Source of the DNA: Chryseobacterium sp. GVT01B
GTDB lineage: Bacteria; Bacteroidota; Bacteroidia; Flavobacteriales; Weeksellaceae
Direction: 5' to 3'
Assembly (NCBI RefSeq): GCF_019970045.1
Contig: NZ_JAHXYI010000001.1
Location: 676,632 to 740,631, forward strand
Length of the DNA: 64,000 nucleotides
How positions within the stretch are numbered: position 1 is the stretch's first letter; each line of letters begins with the position of its first letter. The notes under the pieces are model-generated. The model saw only the letters and a program-made list of their open reading frames with translations. It was not told the origin of the DNA and ran no database searches. Of the stretch, positions 10,103 through 19,315 are shown in pieces. Both the position numbers and the translations under genes were made by a program.

Positions 10103-11026
10103 ATGCAAACAACAGATACAGTATTAATGATAGAACCGATTGCATTCGGTTACAACGCTGAGACAGCAAAAAACAATTACTTTCAGGTAGAACAGACAGG
10201 TTCCGATATCCAGTCAAAAGCTTTGGCTGAGTTCAATACCTTTGTTGGAAAGTTGAGAGGTAAAGGAATTAATGTGATCACAATAAAAGATACATTAGAT
10301 CCTCATACTCCTGACTCTATTTTCCCAAATAACTGGGTAAGCTTCCATAAAGATGGGAAGGTGGTTTTATATCCGATGTTCGCTTCCAACAGAAGAGTAG
10401 AAAGAAGAGATGATATTATTGAAAGTATCAAAGAACAGGGATTTGAAGTTGCTGAAATTGATGACTGGTCTTTTCCTGAAACTCAGGGACATTTCCTGGA
10501 AGGGACAGGAAGTATGATTTTCGATCACGATAACAAAATTGCTTATGGCTCTGTTTCTTTGAGACTGGATGAAAAACTGTTCAGAGAATTCTGTGCAAAA
10601 TTCGGATTCACTCCGGTTGTGTTTCATTCATTCCAGACGGTAGGTACAGAAAGGCTTCCTATCTATCACACCAATGTAATGATGTGTGTGGCAGATAAGT
10701 TTGTCGTAATCTGTCTTGATTGTATTGATGATGAACTGGAAAGAGAAAAAGTAGTTGAAACTATTAAAGGTTCCGGAAAAGAAATCATCGAAATTTCAGA
10801 AGAGCAGATGCAGCAGTTTGCAGGAAATATGCTTCAGGTTCAGAATAAAGATGGTGAAAAATTCCTGGTAATGAGCCAGACAGCTTACCAGTCTTTAACT
10901 ACAGAACAAGTTGAAGCTATTGAAAAATACTGCGAAATTATCTATTCAGACCTGAATACCATTGAAGTAAATGGAGGAGGAAGTGCAAGATGTATGCTTG
11001 CTGAGGTTTTTCTTCCAAAAAAATAA
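10103..11026 (+). CDS. ctlX: Citrulline utilisation hydrolase CtlX-like
   Basis: 307 aa amidinotransferase-fold hydrolase. Motifs are DSIFPNNW (71-78), an acidic EGTGS segment (133-137), YHTNVMM with the catalytic His at 189, and the Cys nucleophile in GGGSARCMLAE (C297). The DSIFPNNW and YHTNV motifs distinguish CtlX proteins from arginine deiminases. Francisella CtlX is known as a citrulline ureidase that gives ornithine. If the activity is the same here, it would supply ornithine, a polyamine precursor, next to speD, which starts only 20 bp downstream. That metabolic link is inference. Confidence 0.85.
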   Translation: MQTTDTVLMIEPIAFGYNAETAKNNYFQVEQTGSDIQSKALAEFNTFVGKLRGKGINVITIKDTLDPHTPDSIFPNNWVSFHKDGKVVLYPMFASNRRVERRDDIIESIKEQGFEVAEIDDWSFPETQGHFLEGTGSMIFDHDNKIAYGSVSLRLDEKLFREFCAKFGFTPVVFHSFQTVGTERLPIYHTNVMMCVADKFVVICLDCIDDELEREKVVETIKGSGKEIIEISEEQMQQFAGNMLQVQNKDGEKFLVMSQTAYQSLTTEQVEAIEKYCEIIYSDLNTIEVNGGGSARCMLAEVFLPKK

Positions 11027-11046
11027 TATATTTACGAAAAAATTAA

Positions 11047-11406
11047 TTGAACCCATTATCAAGTAAAGGTTTACATATTCTTCTGACTTTGGAAACAGAG
11101 TCAGAAGATTTGTTATTAGACAGCAAAGGTTTTCTGGCGTTTACAGAAGAAATTCTGAAGACAAAAGATGTAGAAATTGTAGGAGTAACCAATCATATTT
11201 TTGAGAATGATAGCTTTACTTCCGCAGTGATCCTTAAAGAGTCTCACCTTTGTATCCACACGTGGCCGGAATTTAAACAGCTTACTTTTGATGTTTTCCT
11301 TTGTAATTATACACAGGACAATACCACAAAAGTAGAGCAGATTGCAGATGAAGTGGTTCAGTATTTTAAAGCTAATACCATTCAAAAACACAAAATTTAC
11401 AGATAA
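11047..11406 (+). CDS. speD: S-adenosylmethionine decarboxylase-family proenzyme
   Basis: 119 aa. TTG start at 11047, directly after an in-frame TAA at 11044-11046; no in-frame ATG exists in the gene, and the N-terminal strand GLHILLTLE is needed for the fold. The prokaryotic SpeD signature is complete: LKESHLCIHTWPE with the self-cleavage site E65-S66 (Ser becomes the pyruvoyl cofactor), H71, and catalytic Cys86 in VFLCN. It makes decarboxylated SAM, the aminopropyl donor for the SpeE-type protein encoded at 13278. It is the first gene of the compact cluster, 2 bp before the DUF4178 gene. Confidence 0.92.
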   Translation: MNPLSSKGLHILLTLETESEDLLLDSKGFLAFTEEILKTKDVEIVGVTNHIFENDSFTSAVILKESHLCIHTWPEFKQLTFDVFLCNYTQDNTTKVEQIADEVVQYFKANTIQKHKIYR

Positions 11407-11408
11407 AA

Positions 11409-12866
11409 ATGTACTATGTCTGCCCAGCATGCGAATCAGAAAATAAATTAGATCTCACTTTTCCTGTTGAAGAATATGTTTGTAAAACCTGTTCCCATCT
11501 CATCGATGTTGCCGGAAACAAACAAATCAAACATTTGAAAGTCCCGACAGAAAACGTTGTCTTGGACGTCGGACAGAAAGGAGAAATTGACGGTGTAGAA
11601 TATACGGTCGTTGCAATTACTGTCAAAAAATACGGAAACAGTATTTTCTGGCGGGAATATTCTTTAAAAGACAGCAAAGGAGGTGATGCTTTCCTGAGTG
11701 AAAGTGACGGACATTGGGTTTTCCTGACCTCAATGCACCCTGATGATTTTAAAGGTAAAAATTCAAAATTACCAACCTACCTCGGACGAACTTATCGCTG
11801 GTATGAAAATACTCAATGCAGTATCGATTCGGCAGCTGGATTTTTTGATGAACATCTGGACTTCAGTATTGCTACTTATAAAGAATACGTCAACGGAACC
11901 CGTATGATCTCTCAGGAGAAGACCAGTAAAAAAAGCCAGTATTTCTATGGAGTTCATATTTCAAAATATGATGTGAAAAGAGCTTTTAAAATAGCTCATA
12001 TGCCTTATTATACGGGCGTTGGGATTGTTCAGCCTTATTATTTCGATATGAGACAGGCGGTGAACATCTTTTGTATCGCTGCATTAATGATATGTCTGTG
12101 TCAGCTATATGTTTACACATCAAGAACTAACGAAACTGTTTTTACGGAGACCATCAATTTTACAGATGTAAAAGATAAGGAATTGGTCAGTAAAAGTTTT
12201 ACCCTTTCAGGAGGCTCAGCACCATTAAAAGTTAATGCTTTTTCCGGAGTTGATAATTCCTGGGCGAATATCCAGCTGAGTCTTGTGAATGAAAAGACTA
12301 ATGAAATTATCTATACCTCCAAAGATATCGAACAATATCATGGTTACGAAGATGGAGAAAGCTGGTCAGAAGGAAGTCAGTCCGAAGACTTTAACCTTTG
12401 TGGAGTAAGTTCTGGGCAGTATCACTTTCTTATTTCTGCAGAGAAAGATGGCGCTTTACCTGCCTTTTCCAATCTTCAGTCTCCGGATTCAAAGGTGATC
12501 ATATCTCGGGATAAATCGGGAACTGTCGAGATCAATGATCTGCTTAAGGGCCAGACCACAAGCTTTACAGATGGAAAAACACTGGAAAAAGATACATCAG
12601 AAGTTGCGAGACTTGCTAAAACGTCTTTCGGGACTCAAAAGCTGGATTCCCTGATTAATGCTGAAGCACCTAAACTCACTACAGATCCCATTTCAAGCAA
12701 TACCTATGTACAACTCAAAGCAACCTGGCTTCCCGTTTCATTCTGGAACTTCGGATTTATTTTATTCATAATGATTGTTCTCTTTGTAGCTATGTGGATA
12801 GGGAGACATTTCTTTAATGTGAATAAATGGAAGAATAGCTCAAACACTCCTTATCCCACATCATGA
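11409..12866 (+). CDS. DUF4178-domain membrane protein with N-terminal zinc ribbon
   Basis: 485 aa. Zinc ribbon CxxC...CxxC at C5, C8, C25 and C28. A DUF4178 beta-rich domain covers about 50-190 (GEIDGVEYTVVAI, WREYSLKD, GHWVFL). A transmembrane helix lies at about 217-236, followed by an extracytoplasmic domain at about 240-440 and a second transmembrane helix near 443-465. Biochemical function is unknown. DUF4178 genes commonly sit with speD, DUF350 and membrane-fused speE genes, as here. The stop overlaps the next start by 4 bp (ATGA), which indicates translational coupling. Confidence 0.82.
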   Translation: MYYVCPACESENKLDLTFPVEEYVCKTCSHLIDVAGNKQIKHLKVPTENVVLDVGQKGEIDGVEYTVVAITVKKYGNSIFWREYSLKDSKGGDAFLSESDGHWVFLTSMHPDDFKGKNSKLPTYLGRTYRWYENTQCSIDSAAGFFDEHLDFSIATYKEYVNGTRMISQEKTSKKSQYFYGVHISKYDVKRAFKIAHMPYYTGVGIVQPYYFDMRQAVNIFCIAALMICLCQLYVYTSRTNETVFTETINFTDVKDKELVSKSFTLSGGSAPLKVNAFSGVDNSWANIQLSLVNEKTNEIIYTSKDIEQYHGYEDGESWSEGSQSEDFNLCGVSSGQYHFLISAEKDGALPAFSNLQSPDSKVIISRDKSGTVEINDLLKGQTTSFTDGKTLEKDTSEVARLAKTSFGTQKLDSLINAEAPKLTTDPISSNTYVQLKATWLPVSFWNFGFILFIMIVLFVAMWIGRHFFNVNKWKNSSNTPYPTS

Positions 12867-13057
12867 TGACTAATATTTTAAACTATATAAGACAAAACTG
12901 GATACTCTGCATGATCGGAGGACTTTTCATGACCTGGTTTGTATACCTTACTTATCAGGGAAATCAGGTCTGCGACTGTGCCAAGACGGAAACATACCGT
13001 GACGGAACTACAAGAAGTCATTCCAGAGTAGGATTCTACAGATACTATCACAAATAA
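12863..13057 (+). CDS. Small single-pass membrane protein of polyamine cluster
   Basis: 64 aa. One hydrophobic helix (about 13-31, ILCMIGGLFMTWFVYLTYQG) is followed by a short polar tail with CDC (37-39) and basic, Tyr-rich residues. I recognise no family. It is retained as a gene because it overlaps the upstream stop by 4 bp and fills the operon with no slack; the next ATG is 12 bp after its stop. Confidence 0.75.
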   Translation: MMTNILNYIRQNWILCMIGGLFMTWFVYLTYQGNQVCDCAKTETYRDGTTRSHSRVGFYRYYHK

Positions 13058-13069
13058 AAATATAAAACT

Positions 13070-13285
13070 ATGGACAACATCAATTTATTACCAATATTTA
13101 ACTCGGTTCTTTATTCACTATTAGGAATCGCTATTCTTCTGGTGTGCTATTTCGTTATAGAAAAACTTACTCCGGAAAAAACATGGCATGAGATTGCTCA
13201 GAACAAAAATATAGCACTGGCTATTGTCTTCGGAGCATTTATCATAGGAATTTCAATGATTATAAGCGCTGCAATTCATGGATAA
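13070..13285 (+). CDS. DUF350 (YjfL-like) membrane protein
   Basis: 71 aa with two transmembrane helices (about 12-30 and 45-66). The loop LTPEKTWHEIAQNKNIALAI and following IVFGAFIIGISMII match a single DUF350 repeat; E. coli YjfL-type proteins carry two. The end overlaps the speE start by 8 bp. Function is unknown; DUF350 proteins are encoded near polyamine-related enzymes in several phyla, including the E. coli yjf operon with its glutathionylspermidine-synthase-like YjfC. Confidence 0.85.
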   Translation: MDNINLLPIFNSVLYSLLGIAILLVCYFVIEKLTPEKTWHEIAQNKNIALAIVFGAFIIGISMIISAAIHG

Positions 13286-14792
13286 GAAGAGGATTCCTCT
13301 TGAGCTGCTTTTATTGTTTTCAGTATTCGTCATTGCTACATGTGGATTGATTTATGAATTGGTGGCCGGAGCCCTGGCGAGCTATCTTTTAGGAGACTCT
13401 GTAAAGCAGTTTTCCTTTATTATCGGGGTGTATTTATTTTCAATGGGAGTAGGTTCATATTTTGCGAAATTCATCAAGGGAAATCTGATCGATAAATTTA
13501 TTGAGATCGAGATTCTGGTGGGAATCGTAGGCGGAATCAGTTCTGTTGTGCTCTTTACTTTGTTTAATACACTCGCACATTTTGAAAGTGTTCTCTACCT
13601 TTTTGTCTTTTTCACCGGATGTCTCGTTGGAGTGGAAATTCCGCTTTTAATGAATATTCTGAAAGACCGGGTACAGTTTAAAGATTTAGTTTCAAATGTC
13701 TTTGCATTCGATTATATCGGAGCTTTATTAGCCTCGATTCTCTTTCCGTTGGTTTTAATTCCAAAGCTGGGAATTGTAAAGACACCTTTATTTTTTGGTC
13801 TGATTAATATCTCTATTGCGATATTTTTATGCTATTACCTTAGAAAGGAATTGTCAAAACCCCTATCATTAAAAGTAAAATCTATTGCTGCATTTGCTTT
13901 TCTGTTGGGGCTTTTCTTTTTTTCAGATACGATTCTGTCTTATTCTGAAGAAAAATTGTACGGTGAAAATGTAGTTTATACCAAAAGTTCTCCCTACCAA
14001 AGGATTGTTCTTACCCGAAATACTCATGAATTCCGTCTGTATTTAAATAACAACCTGCAGTTTTCTTCCACCGATGAATATCGTTATCATGAAGCTTTAG
14101 TACATCCCGCAATGTCTATGGCAAAGAATATTGATAATGTCCTGATTTTGGGAGGTGGTGACGGTTTTGCAGCAAGAGAAGTGTTAAAATATAAAGACGT
14201 TAAAAAAATAACGCTTGTAGATCTTGATGGGGAAATGACACAGTTTTTCAAGACCAACGAAACCATGCGCAAACTGAACCAAAGTTCTTTTTCCAATCCG
14301 AAGGTGGAAGTGATTAATAAAGATGCTTACATTTGGGTAAAAGAGAACAAAAAAAAGTTTGATGTCATCATCATAGATTTTCCGGATCCATCCAATTATA
14401 GCTTGGGAAAACTCTATTCCTTGCAGTTTTATAAAGAACTGGAAAGACTGACTACCCTTGATACAAAGATTGTGGTTCAAACCACCTCTCCGTATTTCGC
14501 GCCTAAATCTTTCTGGTGTATAGAAAAAACTATCAATCAGATTTTTCCTTTCACAGCAGCATACCATACCTATGTTCCCTCTTTTGGAGAATGGGGGTTT
14601 TCTATGGCTTCATTTGAGCCCATCAACAACAGGGTCTACAGAAAGCTGCCTGGGTTAAAATATTATGATTATAACTTTTCACAGATGTCTTATTTCAGTA
14701 AAGATATGAAAGTGAAGGACGTAGAAGTTAACCGTCTGGACAACCAGATACTAGTTCGTTATTTTGATGAAGAGTGGGGGAAAGTACAGTAG
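13278..14792 (+). CDS. speE: Membrane-fused polyamine aminopropyltransferase (COG4262-like)
   Basis: 504 aa. Residues about 8-220 form seven or so transmembrane helices. The spermidine-synthase domain follows with YQRIVL (about 240), the DEYRYHE substrate segment (266-272), the SAM-binding LGGGDG (291-296), the acidic DLDGEM (315-320), and the catalytic/polyamine loop IIDFPDPSN (365-373). It should transfer an aminopropyl group from decarboxylated SAM made by SpeD, probably at the membrane. The acceptor is unknown and may not be putrescine. It overlaps DUF350 (8 bp) and the downstream FAD oxidoreductase (26 bp). Confidence 0.9.
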   Translation: MDKKRIPLELLLLFSVFVIATCGLIYELVAGALASYLLGDSVKQFSFIIGVYLFSMGVGSYFAKFIKGNLIDKFIEIEILVGIVGGISSVVLFTLFNTLAHFESVLYLFVFFTGCLVGVEIPLLMNILKDRVQFKDLVSNVFAFDYIGALLASILFPLVLIPKLGIVKTPLFFGLINISIAIFLCYYLRKELSKPLSLKVKSIAAFAFLLGLFFFSDTILSYSEEKLYGENVVYTKSSPYQRIVLTRNTHEFRLYLNNNLQFSSTDEYRYHEALVHPAMSMAKNIDNVLILGGGDGFAAREVLKYKDVKKITLVDLDGEMTQFFKTNETMRKLNQSSFSNPKVEVINKDAYIWVKENKKKFDVIIIDFPDPSNYSLGKLYSLQFYKELERLTTLDTKIVVQTTSPYFAPKSFWCIEKTINQIFPFTAAYHTYVPSFGEWGFSMASFEPINNRVYRKLPGLKYYDYNFSQMSYFSKDMKVKDVEVNRLDNQILVRYFDEEWGKVQ

Positions 14793-16356
14793 AAAGGATT
14801 TTCTTAAAACTATATTTTTAGGTAGTCTTATGCTTCCCTTTTTGCAGTATTGCGGAAAGAAAGTAAAATCATTGCTGCTGAAGATTACCGGGACAAACCA
14901 TGTGCTGGGGCATAAACTGTGGGCAAAAGATTTTCCACAATTTTCAGAAGTTATCCACACCCGATATCTTATCGTAGGCGGTGGGATTTCCGGACTTTCA
15001 GCGTGCAGGTTCTTCAGTCAGCATCATGAACAGAACTATCTTCTCCTTGAAATGGAAAACCATCTTGGAGGAAATTCTTCTAATGGACAGAACACATTCT
15101 CAAAATTTCCTTTAGGTGCTCACTATTTACCATTACCGAACAAAGAGAATATAGAAATTATCGAGTTTCTGAAAGAATGCAAAATCTGCCTTGGAATCGA
15201 AGAGAATGGTGAACCCGTTCTTGATGAATACCAAATGACTTTCCCACAGCAGGAAAGGCTGTTCTATAAAAACTCCTGGCAGAACGATATTGTTCCACAA
15301 AGAGGAATTTCAACAGAAACCCAGCAAGAGCTTAACCGTTTTTTTAAGTTGATGGATGAATTTCGTTTAAAAAAAGATGCAGGGGGAAAATACTGGTTTG
15401 CCATTCCTGTACATGACTCCAGCAAAGATGATGAGGTTTTGACATTTGAAAAAATCATTTTTAAAGACTGGCTCAAAGAAAATAAATATCACTCCGAAGA
15501 GCTCCTTTGGCTGCTGGATTATTCCTGCAGAGACGATTTCGGATTGGGAATAGACTATGTTTCTGCATGGGCTGGAATTCATTATTTCGCAGGTAGAAAG
15601 AACAATTGGAGCACGAAATATAAAGATCAGGTTTTCACATGGCCTGAAGGTAATGCCAGATTAGCAAAACATTTTTCAAAATATACAGAAGGAAAGCATA
15701 TGTCCGGAAATCTGGTTTTTGATGTGAAAATCAATGATAAAGTTGAGGTTTTAAGTTTTGATAATACTCAGAAAAAAACAAAAAAGATCATTGCAGATAA
15801 AGTACTGTTTGCATCACCGCAGTTTGTCAACGAAAGGATTTTCAATCATCAAAAAGCAGCTTCATTTAACTATGTTCCCTGGCTTTTAACAACAATTACT
15901 CTGAAGAATGAATTCGGAGGGGATGAAGAGTTGGCCTGGGATAATGTGATTTATGGCTCTTCGGGATTGGGCTATATCTTTGACCAGCATCAGAATCTGA
16001 ACCAGGTTATGGGTGAAAAAGTGATTACCCATTATAAGAGCTTTTCAACCGGAGATTGTAGGAAAGCAAGGAAAAAGCTGTATGCAATGAAAGATGCTGA
16101 ACTGAAAAATTTAGTTTTGGATGATCTGAAGAAAGCTCACCCATTGATAGAGGATTTTATTCTGGAAATGCAGTTTCATAAAATAGGACATGCCATGGTT
16201 GCTCCGGTACCTGATCAGATTTTTGGAGAAAAAACCAAAATGGCAAAAGAACCTATTGAAGATAAAATATTCTTTGCCCATTCCGATCTTTCAGGAATAT
16301 CTATTTTTGAAGAAGCTTTCTATCAGGGAATCCGGACTGCAGAACGAATGATTTAA
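14767..16356 (+). CDS. FAD-dependent oxidoreductase, amine-oxidase-like, probably exported
   Basis: 529 aa from the ATG at 14767, which overlaps speE by 26 bp; an in-frame TTG lies 3 bp earlier. The N-terminus carries a twin-arginine-like SRKDFLK followed by a hydrophobic stretch and LPFLQYCG, which could be a lipobox. The FAD-binding motif is RYLIVGGGISGLSA (about 66-79), followed by an acidic strand end (LLLEME) and the GGNSS segment typical of flavin amine oxidases and phytoene-desaturase-like enzymes. The C-terminal FAD segment has LSGISIFEEAFYQGIRTAE. Position after speE suggests oxidation of a polyamine-derived amine; that is inference. Confidence 0.8.
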   Translation: MKSGGKYSRKDFLKTIFLGSLMLPFLQYCGKKVKSLLLKITGTNHVLGHKLWAKDFPQFSEVIHTRYLIVGGGISGLSACRFFSQHHEQNYLLLEMENHLGGNSSNGQNTFSKFPLGAHYLPLPNKENIEIIEFLKECKICLGIEENGEPVLDEYQMTFPQQERLFYKNSWQNDIVPQRGISTETQQELNRFFKLMDEFRLKKDAGGKYWFAIPVHDSSKDDEVLTFEKIIFKDWLKENKYHSEELLWLLDYSCRDDFGLGIDYVSAWAGIHYFAGRKNNWSTKYKDQVFTWPEGNARLAKHFSKYTEGKHMSGNLVFDVKINDKVEVLSFDNTQKKTKKIIADKVLFASPQFVNERIFNHQKAASFNYVPWLLTTITLKNEFGGDEELAWDNVIYGSSGLGYIFDQHQNLNQVMGEKVITHYKSFSTGDCRKARKKLYAMKDAELKNLVLDDLKKAHPLIEDFILEMQFHKIGHAMVAPVPDQIFGEKTKMAKEPIEDKIFFAHSDLSGISIFEEAFYQGIRTAERMI

Positions 16357-16365
16357 AATAATACA

Positions 16366-17388
<1,023 letters not shown>

Positions 17389-17391
<3 letters not shown>

Positions 17392-17396
17392 CTTTG
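17389..17396 (+). promoter_or_regulatory. -7 box for GH43 gene
   Basis: TAACTTTG overlaps the TAG stop of the upstream gene. TTTG at 17363-17366 is a candidate -33 element (22-nt spacing). It suggests that GH43 is transcribed independently of the polyamine cluster. Confidence 0.5.
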
Positions 17397-17418
17397 CGGT
17401 AATCTTTAAAATCTAAAA

Positions 17419-19173
17419 ATGAGACAATACTTTCTCTTATTAGCAGTTTTTCTCGGAATCATTGCAGGGGCACAACAGAAGACTTTCTGTAATCCCATCA
17501 ATATTGATTATGGTTATACGCCTTTTGAAGTTTTTTCAAAACAGGGAAAACACCGTGCTACAGCAGATCCGGTGATTGTTAATTTTAAGAATAAACTGTT
17601 TCTTTTTTCTACCAATCAGGAGGGATATTGGTACAGTGATGATATGCTGGACTGGAAGTTTGTAAAAAGGAAATTTCTCAGAGATAATAAATACACCCAT
17701 GACCTTAATGCTCCGGCAGTTTGGGCCATGAAAGATACTTTATATGTCTATGGCTCTACCTGGGAACAGGATTTCCCGATCTGGAAAAGTACGAATCCTA
17801 CGAAAGATGATTGGAAAATTGCAGTAGATACTTTAAAAGTAGGAGCATGGGATCCGGCATTTCACTATGATGAAGATAAAAATAAACTGTATCTGTACTG
17901 GGGTTCAAGTAACGAATGGCCATTGCTGGGAACCGAAGTGAAAGTGAAAAATCTTCAGTCTGAAGGTTTCGTGAAACCTATTATTAAATTAAAACCAGAA
18001 GATCATGGCTGGGAACGTTTCGGTGAATACAATGACAATGTTTTTCTTCAGCCTTTTGTAGAAGGAGCGTGGATGACAAAGCACAACGGAAAATATTATA
18101 TGCAGTATGGTGCTCCGGCAACAGAGTTTAGCGGATATTCTGATGGAGTATATGTGAGTAAAAATCCTTTGGAAGGCTTCGAATATCAACAACATAATCC
18201 GTTTTCCTATAAACCGGGAGGTTTTGCCAGAGGAGCAGGCCACGGAGCTACTTTTGAAGACAATTATAAAAACTGGTGGCACATTTCAACCATCTTTATT
18301 TCTACTAAAAATAATTTTGAAAGAAGACTGGGAATCTGGCCGGCAGGTTTTGATAAGGATGATGTAATGTATTGTAATACGGCTTATGGGGATTATCCTA
18401 CATACCTTCCGCAGTATGCACAGGGAAAAGATTTTACAAAAGGTCTTTTTGCCGGATGGATGCTGCTGAATTATAACAAACCGGTTCAGGTTTCATCTAC
18501 TTTAGGTGGATATCAGCCTAATTACGCAGTAGATGAAGATATCAAAACATATTGGAGTGCCAAAACAGGAAATTCCGGAGAATGGTTTCAGACAGATCTT
18601 GGTGAGGTTTCTACCATCAATGCCATTCAGATCAACTATGCTGATCAGGACGCTGAATTTATGGGGAAAACTTTAGGGAAAATGCATCAATACAAAATCT
18701 ACGGTTCCAATGATGGGAAGAAATGGAATCTGATTGTGGATAAAAGCAAAAATACAAAAGATGTTCCTCACGATTATGTAGAACTGGAACATCCTGCGAA
18801 AGCCCGTTTCCTGAAAATGGAAAATTTGAAAATGCCGACAGGGAAATTTGCATTGAGCGGTTTCAGGGTATTTGGAAAAGGAGCAGGAAAACAACCCGCT
18901 AAGGTGGAAGGTTTTGTACCTTTAAGAGCTGATCCAAAGAAATATGGTGAAAGAAGAAGTATCTGGATGAAATGGCAGCAGAATCCTGATGCAGACGGCT
19001 ATGTAATCTATTTTGGAAAGTCTCCTGATAAATTGTACGGAAGCATTATGGTATACGGAAAAAATGAATATTTCTTTACAGGTGCAGACAGAACGGATGC
19101 TTACTATTTCCAGATTGAAGCTTTCAATGCCAATGGAGTTTCGGAAAGGACAGCCGTTGCAAAATCTGAATAA
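17419..19173 (+). CDS. Secreted glycoside hydrolase family 43 protein with discoidin and FN3-like modules
   Basis: 584 aa. The signal peptide is about 1-18 (ending IIAGAQQ). A five-bladed propeller GH43 catalytic domain covers about 22-340. The catalytic base is probably D50 in RATADPVIV, and a second acidic residue is D145 in GAWDPAF. An F5/8 type C (discoidin) carbohydrate-binding domain covers about 355-490 (VDEDIKTYWSAKTG, GEWFQTDLG, ARFLKMENL), and a C-terminal fibronectin-III-like domain about 495-584. It likely removes arabinose or xylose side groups from plant-type glycans outside the cytoplasm. No SusC/SusD pair is adjacent, so it is not a classic polysaccharide utilisation locus. 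Confidence 0.87.
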   Translation: MRQYFLLLAVFLGIIAGAQQKTFCNPINIDYGYTPFEVFSKQGKHRATADPVIVNFKNKLFLFSTNQEGYWYSDDMLDWKFVKRKFLRDNKYTHDLNAPAVWAMKDTLYVYGSTWEQDFPIWKSTNPTKDDWKIAVDTLKVGAWDPAFHYDEDKNKLYLYWGSSNEWPLLGTEVKVKNLQSEGFVKPIIKLKPEDHGWERFGEYNDNVFLQPFVEGAWMTKHNGKYYMQYGAPATEFSGYSDGVYVSKNPLEGFEYQQHNPFSYKPGGFARGAGHGATFEDNYKNWWHISTIFISTKNNFERRLGIWPAGFDKDDVMYCNTAYGDYPTYLPQYAQGKDFTKGLFAGWMLLNYNKPVQVSSTLGGYQPNYAVDEDIKTYWSAKTGNSGEWFQTDLGEVSTINAIQINYADQDAEFMGKTLGKMHQYKIYGSNDGKKWNLIVDKSKNTKDVPHDYVELEHPAKARFLKMENLKMPTGKFALSGFRVFGKGAGKQPAKVEGFVPLRADPKKYGERRSIWMKWQQNPDADGYVIYFGKSPDKLYGSIMVYGKNEYFFTGADRTDAYYFQIEAFNANGVSERTAVAKSE

Positions 19174-19195
19174 ATACAATTAAATTATAAAAGAA

Positions 19196-19231
19196 TGACA
19201 CGTTTTGAAATATCAGGACGTGTTATTTTTT
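19196..19231 (+). terminator. Terminator after GH43 gene
   Basis: ACACGT/ACGTGT arms (19198-19203 and 19218-19223) followed by a TATTTTTT tail. Confidence 0.6.
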
Positions 19232-19243
19232 GATGGAATTTAT

Positions 19244-19274
19244 AATAAAAATCCGCTGAAAAGAATCAGCGGAT
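19244..19274 (-). terminator. Terminator for the outer-membrane receptor pair (minus strand)
   Basis: Perfect 9-bp arms (19251-19259 and 19266-19274). On the minus strand the hairpin is followed by a T-rich stretch (complement of 19241-19250). Confidence 0.75.
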
Positions 19275-19315
19275 ACTGTAAAGAATAATTAATTGAATAT
19301 GAAGAAAGATAAATT

